Source of the DNA: Flavobacterium sp. N2270
Lineage (GTDB): Bacteria; Bacteroidota; Bacteroidia; Flavobacteriales; Flavobacteriaceae
Direction of reading: 5' to 3'
Length of the DNA stretch: 64,000 bases
Assembly (NCBI RefSeq): GCF_025947225.1
Contig: NZ_CP110005.1
Span: 310,001 to 374,000 of the forward strand
Both the position numbers and the translations under genes were made by a program. The first letter of the stretch is position 1. Each line of letters starts with the position of its first letter. Below are positions 45,957 to 55,049 of this stretch, in pieces. The notes under the pieces were generated by a model. It made no database searches and was not told where the DNA came from. It worked only from the letters and a program-made list of their open reading frames with translations.

Positions 45957-47024
45957 TTATAATGTGTTTATATTATTTAAATCAGCAAACGCTTGCTCTA
46001 ACCTTGCGTTAAATGTTAATTCTCCTTCGCGAATCCACTTTCTTGGATCGTAATGTTTTTTATTTGGAGCATCTGCTCCATCTGGACTACCTATTTGTGT
46101 TTTCAAGTAATCCATTTTAGAAGCCATATAATCACGAATACCTTCAGTAAATGCAAATTGCAAATCGGTATCAATATTCATTTTAATTACTCCATAAGAA
46201 ATTGCTTCTCTAATTTCTTCTAATGTAGAACCACTTCCCCCATGAAAAACAAAATCAATTGGGTTTGTCCCAGTATTATAATTTTTTTCTATAAACTCTT
46301 GCGAATTTTTTAAAATTTTTGGAGTTAATTTTACATTTCCAGGCTTATAAACCCCATGAACATTACCAAAAGCTGCTGCAATTGTAAATCTTGGACTTAC
46401 TTTCATTAATTCCTCATAAGCATAAGCAACTTCTTCAGGTTGAGTATATAATTTAGAGCTATCTACATCTGAATTATCAACACCGTCTTCTTCTCCTCCT
46501 GTAATACCTAATTCAATTTCAAGCGTCATTCCCATTTTGCTCATGCGCTCCAAATATCTTTTAGATATTTCAATATTTTCTTCGATAGGCTCTTCAGATA
46601 AATCTATCATGTGAGAACTATATAAAGGCTTTCCTGTTTCTTTAAAGTGAACTTCAGAAGCATCTAATAAACCGTCTATCCAAGGCAACAAATTTTTAGC
46701 GCAATGATCTGTATGTAAAATAACTGTAGCTCCATAAGCTTCAGCCAATGTGTGTATATGTTTTGCGCCGGCTACAGCACCTAGAATTGCAGATTTTTGA
46801 TTTTCATTTGACAAACCTTTACCCGCATTAAATGAAGCTCCACCGTTAGAAAACTGAATTATAACCGGAGCATTTAGTTTTGCAGCTGTTTCCAAAACAC
46901 CATTTATAGTACTTGAACCAGTAACATTTACAGCTGGTAAAGCAAAGCCTTTTTCTTTAGCATATCTAAAAATTTCTTGTACTTCATCTCCAGTTGCAAC
47001 ACCTGGTTTTATTGAATGGTTCAT
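45957..47024 (-). CDS. fba: Class II fructose-bisphosphate aldolase
   Basis: A 355-residue zinc-dependent aldolase of glycolysis and gluconeogenesis. Zinc ligands are in the segment HTDHCAKN (near residue 108), ELGITGGEEDGVDN (near 175) and the His of FGNVHGVYKPGN and FVFHGGSGS. The long insert and size fit class IIA, as in E. coli FbaA. Paired with accD downstream (3-bp gap). Confidence 0.96.
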   Translation of the reverse strand: MNHSIKPGVATGDEVQEIFRYAKEKGFALPAVNVTGSSTINGVLETAAKLNAPVIIQFSNGGASFNAGKGLSNENQKSAILGAVAGAKHIHTLAEAYGATVILHTDHCAKNLLPWIDGLLDASEVHFKETGKPLYSSHMIDLSEEPIEENIEISKRYLERMSKMGMTLEIELGITGGEEDGVDNSDVDSSKLYTQPEEVAYAYEELMKVSPRFTIAAAFGNVHGVYKPGNVKLTPKILKNSQEFIEKNYNTGTNPIDFVFHGGSGSTLEEIREAISYGVIKMNIDTDLQFAFTEGIRDYMASKMDYLKTQIGSPDGADAPNKKHYDPRKWIREGELTFNARLEQAFADLNNINTL

Positions 47025-47047
47025 AGTTGTTTAATTTGTTTATTTGA

Positions 47048-47055
47048 CAAAAATA
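47048..47055 (-). promoter_or_regulatory. -7 promoter box of fba-accD
   Basis: Minus-strand TATTTTTG matches TAnnTTTG, 24 bp before the fba ATG, in the gap after the tamL-like gene. Confidence 0.5.
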
Positions 47056-47068
47056 ATAATTTAAAAAA

Positions 47069-49612
47069 TTAGAATGGATAATTAATTCCGAAATTTAAAA
47101 CTGTTCTACTAAAATTTAAATCTCTAAACCATCTTTCACTTTGTTCTTTCGCAGGATTATAGGTTTTGTAACCAAAGTCTAATCTAAAAACAAAATAATT
47201 AAAATCGTATCTAAATCCAAATCCTGAGCCAACAGCAATATCTTCTAATGATTTTAAACCGTTAAAAGTATAATTTTCATCTACTACGTTATCTGATACA
47301 TTCCAAATATTTCCTAAATCTACAAAAAGTGCTCCATGTAAATTACCAAATAACTTGGCTCTATATTCTGCACTAAAAGCAATTTTAAAATTAGCTTCAT
47401 TAAAATCATTTACTGCGCCACTTTTACCTGGGCCCAGAGTATACGCTTGCCAACCTCTATTGTCATTTGTTCCTCCCCCAAAGTAACTTCTAGAAAACGG
47501 AATTGAATTTGCATTACCATATGGAATAGCAATACCGGCAAAAACTCTTGTAGCTATTACTCTTTGTTTTCCAGCGTTCCAATGTTTAATATATTCTAAT
47601 TCTGTTTTGAAATACTGCGCATATTCTACACCTAATAATGTTTCTTTATTATTATCACTTAATGGCTCATTTACCTCTTTTGCAAGTAATGATGCTAAAT
47701 TCCCTGCTGTTTCAAGTTTTCCTTTAAAAGCGTAAAAATTATTGTCATTAAGTCCTTTTTTTGTAGTTTTATTATATGTGTAACTAGAAGAAATAATTAA
47801 ATTATTTTCAATTAATCTTTTTCTTCTTTCTCCAATACTTCTGATGGACTGATAATCATCATCTGTTGAAACTAAAGAAGTAGCACCAGAAATTACCTCT
47901 TCAATAAAATTAACTGCACCAGAAGATGTTAAATCTGTACCATCAACATTATCAGGATTAGTATTATAAATTTGAGCTAAATCATTTAATCTATCGTAAG
48001 ATGAAGAATATACATTAAAATAATTACCTACATTTAAATTTTGAACATATTGGATATTTAATAAATCATAACGAACAGAAACATTTTCTTTTGGCGTCCA
48101 ACTATAACCAATTACTCCATTAAAATTACTTTTGTCTAGTCCAATATTTCTTTGTCTTGTTAGACCTACACTCATTTGCGTAGTAGGAAGCATTTCTTTT
48201 TTTATAAACCTTTTAGTATTTAAAGGAAAAAATATTCTTGGAAAAGTAATTTTAGCATCGGCACCAATTTCTGAAATATTAAAAAATGTATCGTTTGGAT
48301 TTGCAAAATCTTTAGATGAGCCAATTTGACCTCTAGTAGACAATTCTAATATTTCAGCACCTCTAAAGAGATTTCTCCATGTTACAGACATACTTCCAGA
48401 AATACCAAAATTGATAACATTTGAATAAGTAAGATCTATAGATGGTGTCCAACTATACTTCTTTCTTGGAATTAGGTAAATATTAGCAATTAATCCATTT
48501 TCATCATTTGGATCTTCAACGTATTCAATATTTGGAAAATTAAATGTTTTTAAATTACTAATAGATCTAGATGTTAACGTTCTATCAGAATCACTAAACA
48601 AATTTCCTTTTTCTATAAAAATAGCATCGGTTAAAGCTTTAGGTCTATAATTTAACTTACCGTTACTATATATATTATAATTTCTATATGATACGCTATC
48701 TTTAAATTTATTGTTTATGTTTTTACTGTTATTAACTGTAAAGATATTTACATTACTTATGGAATAAATCTTAAACGGTGTTTTAATTAGCGAATCTCCT
48801 TTTTTAACATCTCGGTCTTCAATAATTAATTCGGCATTTATTTTATTAACTGTGTCAAAAGTTACGATATCATATTTTACATGATTAACCTGAAAGTGAT
48901 ATACACCATTATTCCTGAATTCTTTAGTAATTCTGTTTCTTTCGTCTTCAAAATCAGTTTGCTTAAATCTATTTCCTTTTTTTATTTTAGATTGTTGTTC
49001 TGTTTGAGCGAATAACGCATCTAATTCTGGCGTTTCAATAAATCGAGAAATAGAATCTATATGAGTAGCCTTACCAGTTTCAATTTTATAAACAATTTTA
49101 GCTTTTTTATTACCTAAGGAATCAATTGTGGTTTCTATTTTAGAATTAAAATATCCTTCGTTAAAGTAGTATGTTTTAAACCTCTCTTTTGTTTTTTCTG
49201 TTTTTTTTGAATCAATTACAACAGGTTTTTCTCCCGTTTTCTTTAAAAAATTACTAAATCCTGAAACTAAAAAAGATTTCCCTAATCGTTCAACTTGTTT
49301 TTCTGAAAGTAATTTAACCAAATTTTCTTTTCTATTTGGTTTTTTATTTAACCAATTATTATAAGAAGAATCCGCATTTTTTTTAGCCAAGTTATAAAGC
49401 GAAAGCCTTAACGGAAAACCAAAAAATTTACTGTTTGGTTTTTGAAGCAAAATTCCATCGGTAACTTCTGTATTAACAACCTTATCATTAACTAAAATTT
49501 CGTTTTTAGTTAACAACTGATTTCCTTCAGGTACATTTTTAACAATAGAGCATGAAAAGAATATGCTTCCTGTTAGAAATAATAATGCTATTTTTGGTAA
49601 ATATTTTTTCAA
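47069..49612 (-). CDS. TamL-like BamA-superfamily outer membrane lipoprotein
   Basis: An 847-residue Omp85-type protein. The signal ends in a lipobox (SIFFSC), followed by POTRA-like segments (about 35-380; RITKEFRNNGVYHFQV) and a C-terminal 16-strand-type barrel (about 400-847; SRSYFGGGTNDNRGWQ, which contains the lid-lock-like Gly/Arg-rich loop; last residues LNFGINYPF). Lipidated TamA homologues (TamL) are typical of Bacteroidota. There is no ATG: the start is TTG at 49612 (MKKYLPKIALLF) or TTG at 49621, just 9 bp below a -7 box. I prefer 49612. Confidence 0.85.
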   Translation of the reverse strand: MKKYLPKIALLFLTGSIFFSCSIVKNVPEGNQLLTKNEILVNDKVVNTEVTDGILLQKPNSKFFGFPLRLSLYNLAKKNADSSYNNWLNKKPNRKENLVKLLSEKQVERLGKSFLVSGFSNFLKKTGEKPVVIDSKKTEKTKERFKTYYFNEGYFNSKIETTIDSLGNKKAKIVYKIETGKATHIDSISRFIETPELDALFAQTEQQSKIKKGNRFKQTDFEDERNRITKEFRNNGVYHFQVNHVKYDIVTFDTVNKINAELIIEDRDVKKGDSLIKTPFKIYSISNVNIFTVNNSKNINNKFKDSVSYRNYNIYSNGKLNYRPKALTDAIFIEKGNLFSDSDRTLTSRSISNLKTFNFPNIEYVEDPNDENGLIANIYLIPRKKYSWTPSIDLTYSNVINFGISGSMSVTWRNLFRGAEILELSTRGQIGSSKDFANPNDTFFNISEIGADAKITFPRIFFPLNTKRFIKKEMLPTTQMSVGLTRQRNIGLDKSNFNGVIGYSWTPKENVSVRYDLLNIQYVQNLNVGNYFNVYSSSYDRLNDLAQIYNTNPDNVDGTDLTSSGAVNFIEEVISGATSLVSTDDDYQSIRSIGERRKRLIENNLIISSSYTYNKTTKKGLNDNNFYAFKGKLETAGNLASLLAKEVNEPLSDNNKETLLGVEYAQYFKTELEYIKHWNAGKQRVIATRVFAGIAIPYGNANSIPFSRSYFGGGTNDNRGWQAYTLGPGKSGAVNDFNEANFKIAFSAEYRAKLFGNLHGALFVDLGNIWNVSDNVVDENYTFNGLKSLEDIAVGSGFGFRYDFNYFVFRLDFGYKTYNPAKEQSERWFRDLNFSRTVLNFGINYPF

Positions 49613-49629
49613 TTGATTCAAAAGTTAGT

Positions 49630-49637
49630 CAAAAATA
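49630..49637 (-). promoter_or_regulatory. -7 promoter box of the tamL-like gene
   Basis: Minus-strand TATTTTTG matches TAnnTTTG. Transcription would begin near 49624, giving a leader of roughly ten bases to the TTG at 49612. The box lies in the 33-bp gap to the divergent methyltransferase gene. Confidence 0.4.
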
Positions 49638-49645
49638 CAATTTTT

Positions 49646-50374
49646 ATGGTTAGTAAAAACCAAATTAAACTTATAACGAGTTTACAACAAAAAAAATATC
49701 GTAAACAACATAAAATATTTATTGCCGAAGGTGTAAAGGTAATACAAGAATTAATTGACGCCAATTATATATTGAATGATCTGTTTACAACTCAAGATGA
49801 TTTTTCTAGTTTAAAATCAGGCAAAACACATGCCATAACAATTTTAGATTTAAAAAAAATAAGTGCTTTAACAACTCCAAATACTTGTTTAGCTACTTTT
49901 TCAATTCCTGAAACTAAAAATCCAAAACTAGAAGGCCTTATTTTAGCATTAGATTCTATAAGAGATCCTGGAAATTTAGGAACCATAATAAGACTTTGTG
50001 ATTGGTTTGGAATTGAAACTCTTTTATGTTCTGAAGAAACTGTAGATGTTTACAACCCAAAAGTGGTACAAGCAACTATGGGCTCAATAAGTAGAGTTAA
50101 AGTAGTATATTGTAATTTAGAAACCGAACTAAAAAAAGCCAAAATTCCTGTTTTTGGAACTTTTATGGACGGTAAATCAGTCTATAGCGAAAACTTACCA
50201 AAAGAAGGAATCATAGTTATGGGAAATGAAGCAAATGGCATTTCTTCATCTATTGAAAAAATTGTTTCCGAAAGAATTTCTATTCCAAGGTTTGGCAACT
50301 TACAACTTACAGAAAGCTTAAATGTTGCTACTGCAACAGCAATAATTTTAAATGAATTTAAACGGCCTGTTTAA
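49646..50374 (+). CDS. SpoU/TrmH-family RNA 2'-O-methyltransferase
   Basis: A 242-residue knotted methyltransferase for tRNA or rRNA. I start at ATG 49646 because earlier codons overlap the divergent gene and promoter. The N-terminal substrate-binding part (about 1-90; SLQQKKYRKQHKIFIAEG) is followed by the SPOUT domain with motif 1 LDSIRDPGNLGTIIR, motif 2 VMGNEANGIS and motif 3 LTESLNVATATAII. The RNA target cannot be told. Confidence 0.92.
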   Translation: MVSKNQIKLITSLQQKKYRKQHKIFIAEGVKVIQELIDANYILNDLFTTQDDFSSLKSGKTHAITILDLKKISALTTPNTCLATFSIPETKNPKLEGLILALDSIRDPGNLGTIIRLCDWFGIETLLCSEETVDVYNPKVVQATMGSISRVKVVYCNLETELKKAKIPVFGTFMDGKSVYSENLPKEGIIVMGNEANGISSSIEKIVSERISIPRFGNLQLTESLNVATATAIILNEFKRPV

Positions 50375-50376
50375 TT

Positions 50377-51069
50377 TTAATGAAACATGAAATTAATAAA
50401 AATACCTCTAGTTTTCATTTCTTGAACATTTCCTGTCCATTGACTATTAGGGTCATTATCTCTAATTAATTCATCATTCATACTAAACACTCCTTTTATA
50501 GTTGGAGAGAATTTAAAATATTCAAAATATAAATCAATACCAAAACCAAGTTCATAAAAACTAGTCCATTTGGTCATTCTAAACCTATCATTTGAATTAT
50601 CATCTGGAGAATCTGCATTACTGCCTAAATTTAAAGCTGTAGACAATCCTGCAGTTAAATAAGGCCTAATGTTTCCTGTTCTTTGAGAGGAAAATTTTAA
50701 CAAAAAAGGAAAATAAATATATGTAGACTTTACCTCTCTTACTCTGTCTACTGGATCTGTAATATTAGGATAAGTTAAGTTTCTTTGTGTTATAATTAGT
50801 CCTGGTTCAAACCTAAAATCCATAAAGTTTGTTAACCTAAGATTACCAACTAACCCAACATTAAATCCAATAGTATTTTGAACCTCAATATCTTGAGTAA
50901 CGGATAAATAGTCGGTTTTAAAACCCAAACTATTAAATCCTAAATAGTATCCATAGTGCATTCTTTGCTTGTCAAAATTTTCCTTATTAATAATAGGATC
51001 TTTTCCAAACATACCTCCTTGCGAATACAAGGTTGAAGAGAATAAAAATAATAAAATATACTTTTTCAT
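50377..51069 (-). CDS. porT: PorT-like outer membrane protein of type IX secretion
   Basis: A 230-residue protein with signal peptide (about 1-17 from ATG 51069; the longer frame overlaps the methyltransferase gene) and an eight-strand-type barrel. The segments NFDKQRMHYGYYLGFNSLGFKT and PYLTAGLSTALNL fit PorT/SprT, an outer membrane component needed for T9SS. It would serve export of cargo such as the two LamG proteins at the left of this window. Assignment is from recall of family features; a generic PorT-family barrel is the alternative. Confidence 0.78.
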   Translation of the reverse strand: MKKYILLFLFSSTLYSQGGMFGKDPIINKENFDKQRMHYGYYLGFNSLGFKTDYLSVTQDIEVQNTIGFNVGLVGNLRLTNFMDFRFEPGLIITQRNLTYPNITDPVDRVREVKSTYIYFPFLLKFSSQRTGNIRPYLTAGLSTALNLGSNADSPDDNSNDRFRMTKWTSFYELGFGIDLYFEYFKFSPTIKGVFSMNDELIRDNDPNSQWTGNVQEMKTRGIFINFMFH

Positions 51070-51070
51070 G

Positions 51071-51802
51071 TTATTTTTTAGAAGCATGGTAAATAGTTGC
51101 CACCCCAAATGTTTGTGGCATATGTTCTACATCTATAAACCCAATTTTTCTTAAAATATTGTTTAAAACTTCCCCAAAAGGGAATTTATTTGCTGAATCT
51201 GACAAATAACTATAAGCCGCTTTGTCTTTTGAAAACAATTTTCCAACTAAAGGCAAAATAAATTTCGAATGAAAAGCATATCCTTGTTTAAAAGGGAATT
51301 TTGTAGGTACCGAGGTTTCTAAAATAATAAATTGTCCGCCTGGCTTTAGTGTTCTTAAAATGTCAGTTAATCCTTTTTCAAGGTTTTCAAAATTACGAAC
51401 ACCATAGGCTACAGTAATTACATCAAAATAATTGTCGGGATAAGGAATATTTTCACCATCACCTAAAACCATTTGTATTTTTGATGATAATTTTTGAGCT
51501 TCAATTTTTTTCTTCCCAATATCTAACATTCCTTGCGAAATATCTAAACCAATAATCTCGGTTGCTGTTGTATTAGCAAATAAAATAGCCAAATCACCTG
51601 TTCCAGTAGCTATATCTAAAATAGATTTTGGATGTTTAGAAGCTACCATTTTTAAAATTTTTTGCTTCCACTTTGCATCAGTTCCAAAAGAAATTACTCG
51701 GTTTAAACCATCATAATTACCAGAAATAGTATCAAACATTTGAGCTACTTGCTCTTTTTTGCCTAAATCAGAATTTTTATATGGTGTAACGTTTTTTGAC
51801 AT
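51071..51802 (-). CDS. menG: Demethylmenaquinone C-methyltransferase
   Basis: A 243-residue SAM-dependent methyltransferase of the UbiE/MenG family, the last step of menaquinone synthesis (Bacteroidota use menaquinone). I use ATG 51802 (MSKNVTPYKNSDLGKK). The SAM motif is LDIATGTGDLA near residue 62, and the family motifs FDTISGNYDGLNRVIS and YGVRNF are present. It overlaps nothing but lies one base before porT. Confidence 0.93.
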   Translation of the reverse strand: MSKNVTPYKNSDLGKKEQVAQMFDTISGNYDGLNRVISFGTDAKWKQKILKMVASKHPKSILDIATGTGDLAILFANTTATEIIGLDISQGMLDIGKKKIEAQKLSSKIQMVLGDGENIPYPDNYFDVITVAYGVRNFENLEKGLTDILRTLKPGGQFIILETSVPTKFPFKQGYAFHSKFILPLVGKLFSKDKAAYSYLSDSANKFPFGEVLNNILRKIGFIDVEHMPQTFGVATIYHASKK

Positions 51803-51855
51803 GTTATTTGTTTTGAAATGCAAAAATACAATTATTAATGAAACTGTTAAATATA

Positions 51856-52341
51856 TTAGACCTTAACATAAGTTAAATAAGTAAAGTCGTATTGATGTTT
51901 TTCGTCTTTTGGATGAAATTCTTCTTTTACTAATTTCCACATTTTCAAATCAATTTCTGGAAAAAAAGTATCTGCATCAATAGTAGCATGCACTCTCGTT
52001 AATTCAATTTTATCAGCAAAATCAATTGATTGTTTATAAATTTGTCCACCGCCAATAATAAAGTTTTCTTCATTTTTAGGACAAATTTCAATAGCTTTTT
52101 TCAAACTACTTACAACAACACAACCTTCAGGAACATCGTAATTTTTTTGACGAGTAATAATAACATGAGTTCTATTTGGTAATGGCTTAGGAAAACTTTC
52201 AAATGTTTTTCTACCCATTATAATAAAATGTCCTGTTGTTAATGTTTTGAAACGCTTGAAATCATCTGGCAAGTGCCAAACCAAATCATTGTCTTTTCCA
52301 AGAGCATTGTTTTCTGAAGCTGCTGCAATTATTGTTAACAT
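51856..52341 (-). CDS. folA: Dihydrofolate reductase
   Basis: A 161-residue NADPH-dependent enzyme that regenerates THF after thymidylate synthesis. Motifs: NALGKDNDLVWHLPDDFKRF with the catalytic acidic residue, GRKTFESFPKPLPNRTHVIITR, and FIIGGGQIYKQ. In one leftward group with thyA, separated from it by four TonB-CTD genes. Confidence 0.96.
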   Translation of the reverse strand: MLTIIAAASENNALGKDNDLVWHLPDDFKRFKTLTTGHFIIMGRKTFESFPKPLPNRTHVIITRQKNYDVPEGCVVVSSLKKAIEICPKNEENFIIGGGQIYKQSIDFADKIELTRVHATIDADTFFPEIDLKMWKLVKEEFHPKDEKHQYDFTYLTYVKV

Positions 52342-52342
52342 T

Positions 52343-52783
52343 CTATTGCAATTTAAAATTAATAGGAATTGAATACATTATATTAACTGGCCTACCATTT
52401 TTAACAGCTGGTGTAAATTTTGGTAATAGAGAAATTATCCTTTTCGCTTCTTTTTGTAATATCTTATGACCTCCAGTTGTTTGAATATCGACAACCTTAC
52501 CTAATTTGTTAATAACAAAACTAACAACTACTTTTCCTTGAATATTATCTTCAGCAGCTTTATTTGGATATTTAAAATGCTTACGAAGATGCTCCGCCAT
52601 TTTTTGATCAAAACAATAACTTTTATCTTTTTTACTTTCACCTTTACAATTTGAAGATGTTGGTGGTACATCAACAATTTCTAGAGTAAGAGTATCTGAG
52701 TTTTCATCAACCAAGCCCGTTTCTTCTTGAGCAAAACATGAAATAGAAAAAAAAGTGACTAATAAGAATGCTAAATTTTTCAT
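52343..52783 (-). CDS. TonB C-terminal-domain exported protein 1
   Basis: 146 residues: signal peptide (about 1-18, CFAQEE) and a TonB C-terminal domain (about 60-146; IQGKVVVSFVINKLGKVVDIQTTGGH). It has no membrane anchor and no Pro-rich linker, so it cannot act as a classic ExbB/D-linked TonB. The family's FPGCE motif is replaced by PTSSNCKGE. Most diverged of four tandem copies; it starts at the stop of copy 2. Confidence 0.85.
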   Translation of the reverse strand: MKNLAFLLVTFFSISCFAQEETGLVDENSDTLTLEIVDVPPTSSNCKGESKKDKSYCFDQKMAEHLRKHFKYPNKAAEDNIQGKVVVSFVINKLGKVVDIQTTGGHKILQKEAKRIISLLPKFTPAVKNGRPVNIMYSIPINFKLQ

Positions 52784-53257
52784 TTATTGCAATTTAAAAT
52801 TAAGAGGCATACCGTATCTTACATTAACTGGTTTTCCTCTTTGTATACCAGGTTTCATTTTCGGTAATAAAGAAAATATTCTTCTTGCTTCTGTTTGTAA
52901 AATAGGGTCTGCTCCTCGTGTTTGTACATCTACAACATTTCCTTCTTTATTAATAACAAACTGAACTGAAACTCTTCCTTGAATGTTGCGCTTTTGTGCC
53001 TTACTTGGGTATTTAAAATTTGTTTTAATATGCTCACTCATTTTATCATTAAAACAATCTAATCTTTCTTTTTTTACGACATCTTCGCAACCAGGAAAAA
53101 TGGGAATCTCTTCTATAACAGCAAAAGGCACATTATCTAATGACTTTCCTTTTAATGAATCATTTGTCGTTATCGTTACTTCTTTTAACTCATTTCTTTC
53201 TTGAGAAAAGGAATTCAAACTTACAAGAAATAGAAAAGTAAAAAATGATTTTTTCAT
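52784..53257 (-). CDS. TonB C-terminal-domain exported protein 2
   Basis: 157 residues with signal peptide (about 1-18) and TonB C-terminal domain (about 75-157; QKRNIQGRVSVQFVINKEG). A conserved PIFPGCEDV...LDCFNDKM segment with two Cys precedes it and may form a disulfide. Closest to copy 3: both contain RGADPILQT and KMKPGIQRGKPVNVRY. Confidence 0.85.
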   Translation of the reverse strand: MKKSFFTFLFLVSLNSFSQERNELKEVTITTNDSLKGKSLDNVPFAVIEEIPIFPGCEDVVKKERLDCFNDKMSEHIKTNFKYPSKAQKRNIQGRVSVQFVINKEGNVVDVQTRGADPILQTEARRIFSLLPKMKPGIQRGKPVNVRYGMPLNFKLQ

Positions 53258-53258
53258 A

Positions 53259-53708
53259 TTAATGTAATTTAAAATTTATTGGCATAACATATCTAACGTT
53301 AACCGGTTTTCCTCTTTGAATACCTGGTTTCATTTTGGGTAATGTTAAAAATATATTTTTGGCTGCAGTTTGCAAAATAGGATCAGCTCCTCTTGCAGCA
53401 ATATCTACAACATCTCCTTCCTTATTTATAAGGAATGAAACGTAAACCTTCCCTTCAATATTATTCTTTTGAGCTTCAGCAGGATAACTAAACCTTTTTA
53501 ATATATGATTTCGCATTTGTTTATTAAAACAATCTAATGCAATATTTCTTTCTGCATTTTCACAACCAGGAAAAATAGGGATTTGTTCAATTACCTCAAA
53601 AGCTAATGTTGTATTTTCTTCTTCTTCTAATTCTGGAACTGGGACATCAGTTTGACAAAACAGAAAAACAGGAAAAATAAGTAAGGTTGTAAGTATTATT
53701 TTTTTCAT
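53259..53708 (-). CDS. TonB C-terminal-domain exported protein 3
   Basis: 149 residues with signal peptide (about 1-18, FLFCQTD), the PIFPGCENA...LDCFNKQM two-Cys segment and TonB C-terminal domain (about 65-149). Near-identical stretches to copy 2 point to a recent duplication. Confidence 0.85.
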   Translation of the reverse strand: MKKIILTTLLIFPVFLFCQTDVPVPELEEEENTTLAFEVIEQIPIFPGCENAERNIALDCFNKQMRNHILKRFSYPAEAQKNNIEGKVYVSFLINKEGDVVDIAARGADPILQTAAKNIFLTLPKMKPGIQRGKPVNVRYVMPINFKLH

Positions 53709-54155
53709 TTAAGTTAATTTAAAATTTAACGGTATTGTAAACCTTACATTAACTGGTTCACCTTCATGAATTCCTGGTTCCATTTTAGGCAAAGCTTCAA
53801 AAATATGTCTAGCAGCTTGTCGCAATATGCTATGAGCTCCTAAAATTTGAATGTTATCAACTTCACCTTCTGTATTAATTGTAAAATGAACCATTACTTT
53901 TCCTTCTATATTTTGTGTTCTAGCATCTTCTGGGTATTTAAAATGCTTAACTATGTGTTGATTTATTTTTGTTTTAAAACATTTTAAAATTTCCTCTTCT
54001 TTAACACCTTCACAGCCTTGAAAAATTGGCATTTGCTCAACTTCAGCAAAAGGCAACTCTAAAGAATTAGAATCAACGATTCCTATTACAGTCTCTTCTT
54101 GAGAAAAACATGTAATTGTAAGAAAAGACAATAGTAAAAAAAATATTTTTTTCAT
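53709..54155 (-). CDS. TonB C-terminal-domain exported protein 4
   Basis: 148 residues from ATG 54155, chosen because it gives the signal peptide MKKIFFLLLSFLTITCFS; the longer frame overlaps thyA. It has the PIFQGCEGV...LKCFKTKI two-Cys segment and a TonB C-terminal domain. First copy transcribed, 4 bp after thyA. Confidence 0.85.
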   Translation of the reverse strand: MKKIFFLLLSFLTITCFSQEETVIGIVDSNSLELPFAEVEQMPIFQGCEGVKEEEILKCFKTKINQHIVKHFKYPEDARTQNIEGKVMVHFTINTEGEVDNIQILGAHSILRQAARHIFEALPKMEPGIHEGEPVNVRFTIPLNFKLT

Positions 54156-54159
54156 AATA

Positions 54160-54984
54160 CTAAACTGCAACAGCACCTTTAATATGAGGATGAGGATCGT
54201 AACCTTCTAAAGTAAAATCGTCAAAAGTAAATTTCAAAATATCTTTCACTTCTGGATTAATTTTCATCATTGGAAGTGCTCTACATTCTCTTGTAAGTTG
54301 TAGCTCTAATTGTTCAATATGATTGTTATAAATATGAGCATCGCCAAAAGTGTGGATAAACTCTCCCACTTGTAAATCACAAACTTGAGCAATCATCATC
54401 GTAAACAATGCGTAAGAAGCAATATTAAAAGGAACTCCTAGAAAAATATCGGCACTTCTTTGATACAATTGACAACTCAACTTACCATCAGCAACATAAA
54501 ATTGAAAAAAAGCATGACAAGGTGGTAAAGCTGCTTTATTATTCGCTACATTTTCAGCAAAAGAAACAGAAGTATCAGGCAGTACACTAGGGTTCCAAGC
54601 TGAAACCAACATTCTTCTACTGTTTGGGTTAGATTTCAATGTTTCAATTAATTCTTTTATTTGGTCAATTTCTTCGCTGTTCCAATTGCGCCATTGATGT
54701 CCGTAAACCGGACCTAAATCACCGTTTTCATCAGCCCAAGCGTCCCAAATTTTAACACCATTTTCTTGAAGATATTTAATATTTGTATCACCTTTTAAAA
54801 ACCAAAGTAATTCATGAATTATTGATTTTAAATGAAGCTTTTTGGTAGTAACCATTGGAAAACCTTCACTTAAATCAAAACGCATTTGGTACCCAAAAAC
54901 ACTTAATGTTCCTGTTCCTGTTCTATCTCCTTTTTGGTTACCATTCTCTAAAACGTGCTTTACTAAATCGTGATACTCTTTCAT
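54160..54984 (-). CDS. thyA: Thymidylate synthase
   Basis: Makes dTMP from dUMP with methylene-THF, in the cytosol. 274 residues, with the catalytic Cys in [13 protein letters not shown], the phosphate-binding [21 protein letters not shown] and the [18 protein letters not shown] block. folA, its functional partner, lies further along the same strand. Confidence 0.97.
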   Translation of the reverse strand: MKEYHDLVKHVLENGNQKGDRTGTGTLSVFGYQMRFDLSEGFPMVTTKKLHLKSIIHELLWFLKGDTNIKYLQENGVKIWDAWADENGDLGPVYGHQWRNWNSEEIDQIKELIETLKSNPNSRRMLVSAWNPSVLPDTSVSFAENVANNKAALPPCHAFFQFYVADGKLSCQLYQRSADIFLGVPFNIASYALFTMMIAQVCDLQVGEFIHTFGDAHIYNNHIEQLELQLTRECRALPMMKINPEVKDILKFTFDDFTLEGYDPHPHIKGAVAV

Positions 54985-54997
54985 TTTTTTTAAGCCT

Positions 54998-55045
54998 AAA
55001 GTAAAAAGTCGAAAGTAAAAAGTTTCAACTTATAATTCATAATTC
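54998..55045. repeat. Heptamer repeat arrays upstream of thyA
   Basis: Four units AAAGTAA, AAAGTCG, AAAGTAA, AAAGTTT (54998-55025) are followed by two ATAATTC units (55032-55045). The first array shares its words with the array inside metH2. It fills most of the thyA-nupC gap. Confidence 0.75.
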
Positions 55046-55049
55046 ATCC

